Assembly: GCA_050951925.1 (NCBI GenBank)
Contig: JBMNJZ010000001.1
Location: 682,001-746,000 of the forward strand
Direction: 5' to 3'
Length of the DNA: 64,000 nucleotides
DNA from: UBA1046 sp012511325
GTDB lineage: Bacteria; Bacillota; Clostridia; Saccharofermentanales; DTU023
Under the pieces are notes generated by a model that was given only the letters and a program-made list of their open reading frames with translations, ran no database searches and was not told the DNA's origin. Shown one piece after another: positions 49,863 through 58,334 of the stretch. The position numbers and the translations under genes were made by a program. Position 1 is the first letter of the stretch. The number at the start of each line of letters is the position of its first letter.

Positions 49863-51302
49863 TTATTCAGTCTCAGGCAGGGCGGCGATCTTGTCTTTGA
49901 TCATCTCTTCAGTCAGGAGAGGATTGGCAAGGCCGGAGGTAGCTCGCATTACCTGGCCGATAATTGATCTGAGAGCGGCTTCCTTACCTCTGCGGTAGTC
50001 TTTGACTGCTTTGGCACTGGTGGCCAGTACTTCCGTGACATAGTTCTCCAGTATTTCCGGGTCATTAATCTGTTTGAGCTGATGCTCTTCGACATATGCC
50101 AGGGGATCGATCCGATCCGGAGAACTGAGCATGGTCTTGAAGACTTTGCGCCCGGTATTGCTATTGATTTCTTCCGTTCCCAGCAAATCGGACAGAACCG
50201 ACAGCTGTTCAGGTGCCAGCGGCACATCGCCTTCCTCAGCCAGTCCCGGCAACAGATCGGCAATGATCAGATTGGCCGCGATCTTGGGAAAGTCCGTATG
50301 CGCGGCCGCTTCTTCGAAGAAGTCGGCGATGCGGATGTCATTGGTCAGGAGGTTGGCATCGTATTCGGGAAGTTCCCAGCGCTCAACATATTCGGCGATC
50401 CGGACATCGGGCAGGCGCGGAATGGTTGCCCTGATGGCAGCTACTTCTTCCGGGCTGACCAGGATAGGCACCAGATCAGGATCGGGGAAGTAACGGTAGT
50501 CCGTGGCATCTTCCTTGCTGCGCAGAGAAGAGGAAGTGCCGGTAGCCGAGTCGAAGCGCCTGGTTTCCTGCTCAATCGCGCCGCCGGATTCGAGGATTTC
50601 GACCTGTCGCTGATATTCATGCTCAAGCGCCTTCGTTACGAAATTGAAGGAGTTGAGATTCTTCATCTCTGTGCGGGTGCCTAGCTGCTCCGTGCCGGCC
50701 GGGCGGACGGAGAGATTGACATCGCAGCGCATGGAGCCGCGGTCCATGCGGCCGTCCGAGACACCGGTATACTGCACCATAGCGCGGATTTTGCGCAGGA
50801 AGGCATCGACTTCTTCGGCTGAGCTCAGATCGGGTTCGGTGACGATTTCAATCAGGGGCACGCCGGCGCGGTTGAGGTCGACCAGTGTGCCTTCGCCCTC
50901 CAGATGAATGAGCTTGCCGGCATCTTCTTCGATATGAATGCGATTGAGACGAACGCGTTTTTTGCCGTCCCGGGTCTCAATGTCGAGATAGCCGCCGATA
51001 CAAAGCGGGTGTTGACCCTGAGTGATCTGATAGGCTTTGGGCAGATCGGGATAGAAGTAGTTCTTGCGCTCCAGCTGCGAATAGGGCGCGATCTCACAAT
51101 GACAGGCCAGACCGGCTTTGATGGCAAAGTCCAGCGCCTGGCGGTTTAACATCGGCAGCGCTCCGGGCATACCGAGGCAAATCGGGCAGGTATTGACATT
51201 CGGTTCAGCTCCGAATTCATTTTTACAATAGCAGGTGATTTTACGCTCCGTCATCAGCTCGACATGTACTTCAAGCCCGATGACCGCTTCATACTTGGTC
51301 AT
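49863..51302 (-). CDS. gatB: Asp/Glu-tRNA amidotransferase subunit B
   Basis: GatB binds misacylated tRNA and, with GatA and GatC, converts Asp-tRNA-Asn and/or Glu-tRNA-Gln to the amides. YEAVIGLEVHVELMTERKI, CPICLGMPGALPMLN, YFYPDLPKAYQITQ and DRGSMRCDVNLSVRP are the cradle-domain signatures; the C-terminal YqeY-like helical domain is present. Length 479 is standard. The ATG overlaps the gatA stop (TAATG). Confidence 0.96.
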   Translation of the reverse strand: MTKYEAVIGLEVHVELMTERKITCYCKNEFGAEPNVNTCPICLGMPGALPMLNRQALDFAIKAGLACHCEIAPYSQLERKNYFYPDLPKAYQITQGQHPLCIGGYLDIETRDGKKRVRLNRIHIEEDAGKLIHLEGEGTLVDLNRAGVPLIEIVTEPDLSSAEEVDAFLRKIRAMVQYTGVSDGRMDRGSMRCDVNLSVRPAGTEQLGTRTEMKNLNSFNFVTKALEHEYQRQVEILESGGAIEQETRRFDSATGTSSSLRSKEDATDYRYFPDPDLVPILVSPEEVAAIRATIPRLPDVRIAEYVERWELPEYDANLLTNDIRIADFFEEAAAHTDFPKIAANLIIADLLPGLAEEGDVPLAPEQLSVLSDLLGTEEINSNTGRKVFKTMLSSPDRIDPLAYVEEHQLKQINDPEILENYVTEVLATSAKAVKDYRRGKEAALRSIIGQVMRATSGLANPLLTEEMIKDKIAALPETE

Positions 51303-52747
51303 TATGCGGTCTCCTCTCCGGTGCCGCCCATAATAGCGGCACCTGCCTGGTATAGTAGAGCTTCGCTGAAAGCCGGTCCGGTCAGTTGCACGCTGACCGG
51401 CAGACCCTCTACCCGCGAGCCGGTGGGAACGGACAGCGCCGGCAGGCCGGTCAAAGGCGCCAGAACACTGAAGAAATTATCATTATAGGCGTCTTTTCTG
51501 TCCTTTTTTGTTCCCAGTTTCGGTGTCGTATCCGTTGTTGTCGGCAGCAAAATCAGATCAACTTGCTCCAGCATTCTGTCGAATTCTTGCTTGACGAAAG
51601 TTCTGACCTTTTGCGCTTTGACATAGAAAGCTTCATAGTAATCGGCGCTGAGTACAAAGTTGCCCAGCATGATGCGGCGCTTGACCTCCGGGCCGAAGCC
51701 TTCGCTGCGGCTGTTGTAGTAAATATCTTCCAGATCTTCATAATCCTGGCTGCGGTAGCCATAATGGATGCCGTCCAAGCGGCCGAAAGCGGAAGAGACC
51801 TCAGCGCTTGTCAGCAGATAATAAGCCGGAAAGGCGCTTTCCAGTTGCCTGGGCGTCAGTTCAACGATCTTGGCTCCGGCTGTCTCCAGATCTGCCGCTG
51901 TTTTGAGAACGGCTGCTTTGAAGTCTGCCGTGACTTTGGTTTCCAGGTAGTCCGGGGTCAGGCCGATGCGCAGGTCTTTGACGCCCTTGTCCAGACCGGC
52001 GCTGAAATCCGGCGTTGCTCTGTCTGCGGATACGGCATCCTGGGGATCATGGCCGGCGATAGCGCTCAGAACCAGAGCATTGTCAGCCAGACTCCTGGTC
52101 AGGGGGCCGACTTGATCCATGGAAGGAGCCAGGGGTATGACGCCGCGTCTTGAGACCAGGCCGTAGGTAGGTCTCATGCCGACCAGTCCGCAATGGGCGG
52201 CGGGCAGGCGCACGGAGCCGCCGGTATCGGAGCCGAGAGCGTAAGCCGCAGTTCCCGCGGCTACGGCAGCGGCTGAGCCGCCGGAACTGCCGCCGGGAAT
52301 GCGGGTAAGATCCAGCGGATTTTTCGTCGGTCCGAAAAATGAAGTCTCATTAGTTGTGCCCAGGGCGAATTCATCAAGATTGGTTTTGCCCAGCAGTACG
52401 CCCATCTGATCCTGCAGTTTCAGCCAGACATAGGCGCTGTATGGCGGCACGAAAGCGGAGAGCATTTTCGAAGCTGCTGTAGTCAGGATTCCCTTGGTGC
52501 AGATATTGTCTTTCAGCGCCAGGGGGAGGCCGGCCAAGGGCGGCAAGTCCTTGCCGGACATCAGGGCCTGATCGACTTTGGCCGCTTGAGCAAGCGCCTG
52601 ATCGGAGGTGACAGTGATATAAGCATTGATTGATTCATCTTGAGCTTCGATCTGTGCCAGGTAGTGGCGGGTCAACTCGACGGCCGAGAATTCTCCGGCT
52701 CGCAAAGCTGCCGCCATTTGTGTTAGATTCATCTTCTGCATATCCAT
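51302..52747 (-). CDS. gatA: Asp/Glu-tRNA amidotransferase subunit A
   Basis: GatA is the amidase that liberates ammonia from glutamine. The Ser-cisSer-Lys catalytic set is visible: Lys in GLPLALKDNICTKG, cis-Ser in PGGSSGGSAAAVAAG and nucleophile Ser in LGSDTGGSVRLPAA. Length 481 is standard. TGGAGGAA lies 7 bases before the ATG. It is 3 bases downstream of the aspS-gatC fusion gene, so the order is aspS/gatC, gatA, gatB. Confidence 0.96.
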   Translation of the reverse strand: MDMQKMNLTQMAAALRAGEFSAVELTRHYLAQIEAQDESINAYITVTSDQALAQAAKVDQALMSGKDLPPLAGLPLALKDNICTKGILTTAASKMLSAFVPPYSAYVWLKLQDQMGVLLGKTNLDEFALGTTNETSFFGPTKNPLDLTRIPGGSSGGSAAAVAAGTAAYALGSDTGGSVRLPAAHCGLVGMRPTYGLVSRRGVIPLAPSMDQVGPLTRSLADNALVLSAIAGHDPQDAVSADRATPDFSAGLDKGVKDLRIGLTPDYLETKVTADFKAAVLKTAADLETAGAKIVELTPRQLESAFPAYYLLTSAEVSSAFGRLDGIHYGYRSQDYEDLEDIYYNSRSEGFGPEVKRRIMLGNFVLSADYYEAFYVKAQKVRTFVKQEFDRMLEQVDLILLPTTTDTTPKLGTKKDRKDAYNDNFFSVLAPLTGLPALSVPTGSRVEGLPVSVQLTGPAFSEALLYQAGAAIMGGTGEETA

Positions 52748-52750
52748 CTG

Positions 52751-54856
52751 CTATTCCTCCAGTGCAATCACTTCAGGTACGAAAAAGCAACCGTCGCGGC
52801 TGACAGGCGCATTTGCCAATAGTTCCCCGCGGGTCGGACCGGGCGGGATCGTAGCGGTTTGGAAGACATTTGCGGCCGCGAATACATTATCCGTAGGCGC
52901 CAGCCTGGCCGTGTCAATGCTTTCTATCTGACCGGTCCAGTCGATAATATCGGCCAGATATTCTTTTATCTGCTCCAGTTCTGTCTCATCAAAACGCAGG
53001 CGTGAGATCTGGGCCAGACGCTGAATATCGAACTTTACCGGTCTTCTCCCCGCGCCGGAGCCTGCCGTTCTTAACGGCTGATCACTCCCGGATAATTCGG
53101 CAGTCAGAGAGATACCCAGCTCCTCGAGTTGCTCGCGGTCTACGCGATCCGGCGCGCCGGTCAGGAGACAAGAAGCTTCTTTGGTCTTGGGGAAAGCGAT
53201 CACTTCGCGCAGGGAGTCTTCTCCCAGCAGGATCATAACCAGGCGGTCAAGGCCGAAGGCGAAGCCGCCGTGGGGCGGTGTGCCGTAGGAAAAGGCGTTG
53301 AGCATAAAGCCGAAGCGTTGTTCAATCTCCGCTTCGGACAGCCCCAGCACCTTGAAGACCTGGCGCTGCACCTCGCTGTCATGGATTCTGATTGACCCTG
53401 AGCCGAGTTCCGTGCCGTTGAGGACGACATCGTAGGCCTGCGAATGTGCCCGTTCCGGCTCTGATTTCAGATAGTGAATATCCGCCGGATGCGGCATGGT
53501 GAACGGATGATGTTGAGCCAGATAACGCTTTTCGCTTTCGCTGTATTCGAACATCGGGAAATCGGTGATGATCAGGAAGCGATACGAGTCGTCTCTCAGC
53601 CCCAGCAGATCCGCCAGTTCAAGCCGCATGGCGCCCAGGACTTTGCGTGTTTTGGCCAATTTATCCGCCGAAAAGAGAATGAAATCGCCGGGTTGGGCTC
53701 CGGCCTCAGCTAATAATTTTTGCATGGTTTCGTCGGAGAAATATTTGGTCAGGATGGAGTAAATTTCGCCATCAGGGCGCCAGGCGATCCAGGCCATGCC
53801 GCCTGCTCCCTGCTCGATAGCAAATTCGGTCAGATGGTCGATCGTGCTGCGGGTGAAATCAGCTTGACCCGGTACGACAATGGCTCTCACTACGCCCCCG
53901 CTCTTGATCGCCTGCTTAAAAATGGCAAAATCAGACTCGGCTGCAATCCCGGTCAGATCAATGATCGGCAGCTCAAATCTCAAGTCCGGCTTATCGGCGC
54001 CATAGGTGTCCATGGCTTCTTCCCAGGTCAACCGGGGGAAAGGATCCCGTATATCCAAACCCATCTCTTTTCGCATTACATATTTAAACAGACGCTCCAG
54101 CAGTTTGAGCACATCTTCTTGCTCGACAAAAGCCATCTCTAAGTCCAGTTGAGTGAACTCGGGCTGACGGTCCGCCCGCAAATCTTCATCGCGGAAGCAG
54201 CGGGCAATCTGATAATATTTATCGATGCCGCCCACCATCAATAGCTGTTTGAATATCTGAGGCGACTGCGGCAAAGCGTAGAAACTGCCGGGATGAACAC
54301 GACTGGGCACCAGGTAATCGCGGGCGCCTTCCGGCGTGCTCTGAGTCAGCATCGGCGTTTCGACATCGATAAATCCTTCCTCATCCATGAAGTCACGGAT
54401 CGCTTTGGCTATCCGGTGACGGAAACGCAGATTTTTCTGCAGACGTTCGCTGCGCAGATCAAGGAAACGATATTTAAGTCTCAGATCTTCCCGCACGCCG
54501 TGATCTTCGACAGGATTAAAGGGCAGCGAGCCGGCAGCGGACAGCAGTTCAGCCCGGCGCACCTGCAGCTCAATGGTACCGGTCTTGATTTTGGGATTGA
54601 CTGTCTCTTCATCGCGCAACCGCATCCAGCCTGAAACGGCAATTACGGACTGGTTGCGCACTGTTTCCGCCAGGCGGAAAGAGTCCCGGTCCGCATTCTG
54701 CGGATTAAAGACGATCTGCAGTACTCCGGTATGGTCGACCAGGTCAATGAAAATAACGCCGCCCATATCCCTCTTATTGGCTACCCAGCCACAGGCGACG
54801 GCATCTTTGCCAATATCCGCTTCGGTCATCAGACCACAATAGTCTGTACGTCTCAT
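52751..54856 (-). CDS. aspS: Aspartyl-tRNA synthetase fused to GatC
   Basis: Residues 1-590 are a bacterial AspRS: anticodon-binding OB fold (CGWVANKRDMGGVIFIDLVD), class II motif 2 FRDEDLRADRQPEFTQLD, GAD insertion domain and motif 3 GFAFGLDRLVMILLG. After a short linker (about 590-606), residues about 606-701 are GatC (FDIQRLAQISRLRFDETELE, LAPTDNVFAAANVF, FFVPEVIALEE). The start is ATG 54856 with GGAGTGA upstream. AspRS position 31, His in non-discriminating and Leu in discriminating enzymes that I recall, is Met here. The fusion followed by gatA and gatB suggests a tethered Asn-tRNA pathway. Confidence 0.93.
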   Translation of the reverse strand: MRRTDYCGLMTEADIGKDAVACGWVANKRDMGGVIFIDLVDHTGVLQIVFNPQNADRDSFRLAETVRNQSVIAVSGWMRLRDEETVNPKIKTGTIELQVRRAELLSAAGSLPFNPVEDHGVREDLRLKYRFLDLRSERLQKNLRFRHRIAKAIRDFMDEEGFIDVETPMLTQSTPEGARDYLVPSRVHPGSFYALPQSPQIFKQLLMVGGIDKYYQIARCFRDEDLRADRQPEFTQLDLEMAFVEQEDVLKLLERLFKYVMRKEMGLDIRDPFPRLTWEEAMDTYGADKPDLRFELPIIDLTGIAAESDFAIFKQAIKSGGVVRAIVVPGQADFTRSTIDHLTEFAIEQGAGGMAWIAWRPDGEIYSILTKYFSDETMQKLLAEAGAQPGDFILFSADKLAKTRKVLGAMRLELADLLGLRDDSYRFLIITDFPMFEYSESEKRYLAQHHPFTMPHPADIHYLKSEPERAHSQAYDVVLNGTELGSGSIRIHDSEVQRQVFKVLGLSEAEIEQRFGFMLNAFSYGTPPHGGFAFGLDRLVMILLGEDSLREVIAFPKTKEASCLLTGAPDRVDREQLEELGISLTAELSGSDQPLRTAGSGAGRRPVKFDIQRLAQISRLRFDETELEQIKEYLADIIDWTGQIESIDTARLAPTDNVFAAANVFQTATIPPGPTRGELLANAPVSRDGCFFVPEVIALEE

Positions 54857-54892
54857 AATTTCACTCCGTCCATTTTCTCGAATCAATAAACT

Positions 54893-54898
54893 ATTATA
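54893..54898 (-). promoter_or_regulatory. -10 element of the aspS/gatC operon
   Basis: TATAAT on the reverse strand, 37 bases before the ATG. The -35 at 17 bases is poor. No T-box leader motif is visible in this short upstream region. Confidence 0.5.
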
Positions 54899-54967
54899 GA
54901 CTAAATCAACTGCATATGAGTAAAAAACAAAGCCAAAGGAATGGCATCGAGAATTGCAAATTAAAAT

Positions 54968-54996
54968 TTGACAGGCCTTTTTCTTCATGTTATGAT
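54968..54996 (+). promoter_or_regulatory. Vegetative promoter for the lysine-riboswitch transcript
   Basis: TTGACA (54968-54973) and TATGAT (54991-54996) with exactly 17 bases between: close to the consensus for the main sigma factor. The riboswitch begins about 20 bases downstream. Confidence 0.88.
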
Positions 54997-55017
54997 TGCA
55001 CGAAATTGAATCGCTTT

Positions 55018-55176
55018 AGATAGAGGCGCGGTTTTCAAGAGTAATGTCGGCAAGGTAGGTCGCCGTCGATGTGAAAGGGGAAATCGCCGAAGCTCCGGAA
55101 GATGGCCTGATGTTTCGGAGCTGGGTCGGCAGATAAGATCTGACGGACTGTCACAAGCTTTTGTGGAGCGCTATCG
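55018..55176 (+). promoter_or_regulatory. Lysine riboswitch (L box)
   Basis: The conserved core is clear: GATAGAGGCGCGG with AAGAGTA at the 5' side, AAAGGGGAAATCGCCGAAGC in the middle, GCTGGGTCGGCAGATAAGA, GACTGTCAC, and the closing TGTGGAGCGCTATC, whose CTATC pairs with the opening GATAG to form P1. These match lysine riboswitches in order and spacing. A terminator follows at 55217, so lysine binding should switch transcription off. It controls the ABC importer genes that follow. Confidence 0.93.
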
Positions 55177-55216
55177 ATGGCATCGGCATTAATCCAGTAT
55201 TATCCGATTTCCATGG

Positions 55217-55242
55217 ACCGCTTGACAAAGCGGTTCTTTTTT
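55217..55242 (+). terminator. Riboswitch-controlled terminator
   Basis: ACCGCTT (55217-55223) and AAGCGGT (55228-55234) form a 7-bp stem with a GACA loop, followed by TCTTTTTT. It lies about 40 bases after the riboswitch and before the importer genes, as expected for a transcriptional OFF switch. Confidence 0.9.
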
Positions 55243-55302
55243 ATTAAAACCGGCCGGCCGGGTAAGAGCCGGTCCTGTACTAATTAGTGCAGGGAGGAAA
55301 GG

Positions 55303-55317
55303 ATGGAAAAAGGATGA
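55303..55317 (+). CDS. Four-codon leader ORF overlapping the binding-protein start
   Basis: GGAGG (55293-55297) is 5 bases before an ATG that reads Met-Glu-Lys-Gly-stop. The stop TGA overlaps the ATG of the binding-protein gene (ATGA at 55314). The main ATG is 16 bases from the ribosome-binding site, so it may be reached by coupling from the leader. Alternatively the main gene uses the weak AAAAAGG directly upstream. Confidence 0.45.
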   Translation: MEKG

Positions 55318-56306
55318 GAAAGATTGCTTTATTTCTCGCAGTAGTGATGTTGTTGGCGTTGGTCGCTTGCGGAAAGTCAGATCCTGCTCCGACTGAGGCA
55401 AAAACTGAACAAGAGGATACAACTGCCGCAACCGGGGAAGTTGCAGATACAACTGTAGCAGAGCCGGAAGAAACCACTGAGGCAGAGCCCGTTGAGACGA
55501 CCGCACCGGAAGCTCAGAGCGTGCCCACAGGTGTTGAGGATGGCGTCCTGACTGTAGCGATGGAATGCGCCTACGCGCCTTACAACTGGGTGCAGCAGGA
55601 TGATTCCAACGGCGCAGTGCCGATCAGCAATTCGCCGGGCGCTTTTGCCAATGGCTATGATGTGATGATGGCCAAGATCCTTTGCGAAGCCAATGGCTGG
55701 GAGCTGGAGATTATCCAGTCCGATTGGGATTCACTGGTACCGGGCGTGATGACAGGTACTTTTGACGCGGTGATCGCCGGTCAGTCCATGACGGCTGAGC
55801 GCTCTGAGCAGGTGGATTTCGCCGGACCTTATTTCTATGCCACGATGGTAGTGCTGACCAGAGCAGATAGTGAGTTTGCCGTTGCCCAAGGCATCGCCGA
55901 TCTGGCCGGCGGCAGAGGTACCGCTCAGGAAGGTACGATCTGGTTCGATCAGTGTTTGCCGCAGATCCCCGATATCGAAATCCCGCTTAAGTCTGCTGAT
56001 GTGCCGGCCATGTTGATGGCACTGGCGACCGGTACGGTGGACTTCGTCTGCACTGATCTGCCGACCGCTCAAGGTGCCGTGGTTGCCTATCCGGAGATGG
56101 AAATTCTGGACTTCTCGGGCACGGACGGAGATTTCCAGTTCACGGATGAAGTCAGAGCTGAGAATGTCAATATCGGTATCTCAGTCATGAAAGGAAATAC
56201 CGCTCTGCTGACGGCGCTGAACAATGTGCTCAGCACCATGACCGAAAATGATTTCAATACCATGATGGAAGATGCGATCAGGATTCAGCCCTTGAGTGAA
56301 GAATAG
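55314..56306 (+). CDS. Amino-acid ABC transporter substrate-binding lipoprotein, probable lysine
   Basis: A family 3 solute-binding protein. The signal peptide RKIALFLAVVMLLALVAC ends in lipobox ALVAC, so it is lipid-anchored. Residues about 22-65 are a Thr/Glu/Pro-rich linker. The ligand domain begins at LTVAMECAYAPYNWVQ and includes YDVMMAKILCEANGWELE, AGQSMTAERSEQVDFAGPYF and ATGTVDFVCTDLPTA. Lysine is proposed because the transcript starts with a lysine riboswitch; the protein alone would only suggest a polar amino acid. It has the permease and ATPase genes downstream. Confidence 0.9.
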   Translation: MRKIALFLAVVMLLALVACGKSDPAPTEAKTEQEDTTAATGEVADTTVAEPEETTEAEPVETTAPEAQSVPTGVEDGVLTVAMECAYAPYNWVQQDDSNGAVPISNSPGAFANGYDVMMAKILCEANGWELEIIQSDWDSLVPGVMTGTFDAVIAGQSMTAERSEQVDFAGPYFYATMVVLTRADSEFAVAQGIADLAGGRGTAQEGTIWFDQCLPQIPDIEIPLKSADVPAMLMALATGTVDFVCTDLPTAQGAVVAYPEMEILDFSGTDGDFQFTDEVRAENVNIGISVMKGNTALLTALNNVLSTMTENDFNTMMEDAIRIQPLSEE

Positions 56307-56335
56307 ATCCGAACTGTATCTGAAACCCGGGGCGC

Positions 56336-56359
56336 GCGGGCAGTCCGCGGACTGCCCGC
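56336..56359. repeat. 24-bp perfect palindrome between binding protein and permease genes
   Basis: The 12-base half GCGGGCAGTCCG is followed directly by its reverse complement, giving a very GC-rich stem with GC flanks. There is no T-run. Hairpins here often protect the binding-protein mRNA and lower expression of the permease. Confidence 0.85.
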
Positions 56360-56394
56360 CGCGGACCGGGCCGTACTAAAGGAGACACCTGATA

Positions 56395-57234
56395 ATGGGA
56401 AAATTTGCGCAATTAATACAGGATATTGAAAAACTGTGGCAAAACTTCGGCGAGGTGTATCTCAGGGGCATCAGATCCACTCTGATTCTGGCGTTGGTCG
56501 CGACGGCGCTCGGTTGCCTGATCGGTTTTGCCTGCGGCGTCCTGAACACGATTCCCTACACGAAAAAAGACCCTCTGCCCAAAAGATTTGTCCTGAAACT
56601 GATCCGGGTTGTGATCAGGATCTATGTTGAAGTTTTTCGCGGTACACCCATGATGTTGCAGGCGGTCTTTATCTTCTACGGCTTGCCGTATGTGACGAAT
56701 CTGCAGCATAGATTCGACAGCATCTGGGTGGCATCAATCCTGGTTGTTTCAATCAATACAGGCGCCTATATGGCGGAGTCGGTCCGCGGCGGAATTATTT
56801 CGATTGACCCCGGACAGACCGAGGGCGCAAAGGCTATCGGCATGAACCACTTTCAAACCATGACCTCCGTAATTTTGCCGCAGGCGCTGCGCAATATTAT
56901 GCCCCAGATTGGCAATAATTTTATTATCAATGTCAAGGATACCTCGGTCATGTTCGTCATCGGCTTTCCGGACTTTTTTGCCGCCCACAGATCGGCCTCG
57001 GGGGCAAATTATCTTTTCTTTCCCTCTGCTACGATTGAGATGGTCGGCTATCTCACTGTGACGCTGATCTCGTCTTTTATCCTGCGCCGGATTGAAAAGA
57101 AGCTTGAGGGCGATGCCAGCTACGAGCTGGCTGCCGCCGATCAGCTTGTCATGGTAGCCGGTACATACAGACATCCCGGCAAGGGCGAACATTTAGCCGA
57201 ACGCAGCAAGGAGTTAGAGCGAGATGGCAAATAA
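56395..57234 (+). CDS. Amino-acid ABC transporter permease
   Basis: A HisM/GlnP-type membrane subunit. The N-terminal STLILALVATALGCLIGFAC is the first helix; EVFRGTPMMLQAVFIFYGLP is the conserved segment of polar amino-acid permeases, and ESVRGGIISIDPGQTEGAKA with MNHFQTMTSVILPQALRNIM is the EAA loop that contacts the ATPase. The C-terminal 30 residues are an unusual hydrophilic extension after the last helix. AAAGGAG lies 11 bases upstream, and the end overlaps the ATPase gene by 11 bases. Part of the lysine-riboswitch transcript. Confidence 0.93.
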   Translation: MGKFAQLIQDIEKLWQNFGEVYLRGIRSTLILALVATALGCLIGFACGVLNTIPYTKKDPLPKRFVLKLIRVVIRIYVEVFRGTPMMLQAVFIFYGLPYVTNLQHRFDSIWVASILVVSINTGAYMAESVRGGIISIDPGQTEGAKAIGMNHFQTMTSVILPQALRNIMPQIGNNFIINVKDTSVMFVIGFPDFFAAHRSASGANYLFFPSATIEMVGYLTVTLISSFILRRIEKKLEGDASYELAAADQLVMVAGTYRHPGKGEHLAERSKELERDGK

Positions 57235-57994
57235 CAATAATGAGCAAAATTCCCGTTCCGAGCCGATTCTGCAAATCGATCACCTGTCAAAAGCATTCGG
57301 CAATAATAAGGTCCTGGCGGATGTCCATTTCGATGTCTACCAGGGTGATGTGATCAGCGTGATCGGCGCCTCCGGTTCAGGAAAATCGACTTTGCTGCGC
57401 TGTATAAATCTGCTGGAAACACCGACAGGCGGCGAGATTATCTATAGAGGCGCCAATGTATTGGCGCCGGGAGTCAATGCGACCAAATACCGCTCACACG
57501 TCGGCATGGTCTTCCAATCGTTCAATCTGTTCAAGAATCTGACCGTGCTGGAGAATTGCGTGGTCGGGCAGGTGCGAGTGCTCAAGCGCAGTCGCGCTCA
57601 GGCCAAACAATACGCTCTCGAGTTCCTGGATAAGGTTGGCATGGCCCCCTATATCGACGCCAAACCACGGCAGATCTCGGGCGGTCAGCAGCAGCGGGTA
57701 GCGATTGCCCGCGCTCTGGCGATGGATCCGGATCTGCTGCTGTTCGATGAGCCGACCTCGGCTCTCGATCCGGAGACAGTAGGCGAGGTGCTGGCGGTCA
57801 TGAAAGATCTGGCTAATGAAGGCATGACGATGCTGGTCGTCACGCATGAAATGGCCTTTGCCCGCGATGTCAGCAATCAGGTATTTTTTATGAACGAAGG
57901 CGTTATCCATGAATCCGGCACTCCGGCGGAAATATTCGGGAATCCGCAGCGTCAGGAAACAATCGATTTTCTGGCCAGGTTCCGCAATACATAG
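57224..57994 (+). CDS. Amino-acid ABC transporter ATP-binding protein
   Basis: The GlnQ/HisP-type ATPase. Walker A GASGSGKSTLLRCIN, Q-loop GMVFQSFNLFKNLTVLEN, signature ISGGQQQRVAIARAL, Walker B LLLFDEPTSALDPE and switch His in VVTHEMAFARDVS are all intact. At 256 residues it has the normal length. It completes the lysine-riboswitch-controlled importer. The region after it (57995-58124) holds no gene I can support. Confidence 0.95.
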   Translation: MANNNNEQNSRSEPILQIDHLSKAFGNNKVLADVHFDVYQGDVISVIGASGSGKSTLLRCINLLETPTGGEIIYRGANVLAPGVNATKYRSHVGMVFQSFNLFKNLTVLENCVVGQVRVLKRSRAQAKQYALEFLDKVGMAPYIDAKPRQISGGQQQRVAIARALAMDPDLLLFDEPTSALDPETVGEVLAVMKDLANEGMTMLVVTHEMAFARDVSNQVFFMNEGVIHESGTPAEIFGNPQRQETIDFLARFRNT

Positions 57995-58124
57995 ATTTAA
58001 AGGCCGGGTTGGTTCAAACCGCCTCTTTGCGGCTGTTACATCATGCTAAAATAAAATATAGCTGAGCAATTAAGATTAAAGCATGCATTATCAGATCAGC
58101 ATGTGCGTTGGTGCGGGCAAAATG

Positions 58125-58151
58125 TGGTCTAATAAGAATTAGACCATTTTT
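58125..58151 (+). terminator. Terminator downstream of the ABC importer
   Basis: TGGTCTAAT (58125-58133) and ATTAGACCA (58138-58146) form a perfect 9-bp stem with an AAGA loop followed by TTTTT. Confidence 0.9.
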
Positions 58152-58334
58152 AAGCACTAAAAACAGTAGGAAGGAGATTTGTTTCGTATCAAGATGGACA
58201 AGTATAGAGAAATTACAAAGAAAAAATTTCTCGAGAGTACGAGGCCATACCCACAGTGTCTGTCCAGAGCGTATTTGTGAGCTTGACGGGTAAATAGAAG
58301 GCGTTCGATTTCATAAGTTTATCTTAGTTTCGTA
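58152..58334 (+). other. Intergenic region with a possible 28-codon ORF
   Basis: AGGAAGGAG (58168-58176) precedes a frame with ATG at 58194 reading MDKYREITKKKFLESTRPYP and stopping at 58280; the spacing (17 bases) is poor, though an in-frame TTG sits just after the site. An 11-base string GTATTTGTGAG near its end recurs at the start of the response-regulator gene (58402-58412). I cannot tell a small gene from a remnant. Confidence 0.25.

Noticed and set aside
56336..56359. Rho-independent terminator
   Set aside because: Strong stem but no T-run on either strand, and the permease gene continues the operon.
58108..58293. 61-codon forward frame after the ABC importer
   Set aside because: It runs through a perfect terminator hairpin and has no ribosome-binding site; only the later part could be a small gene.
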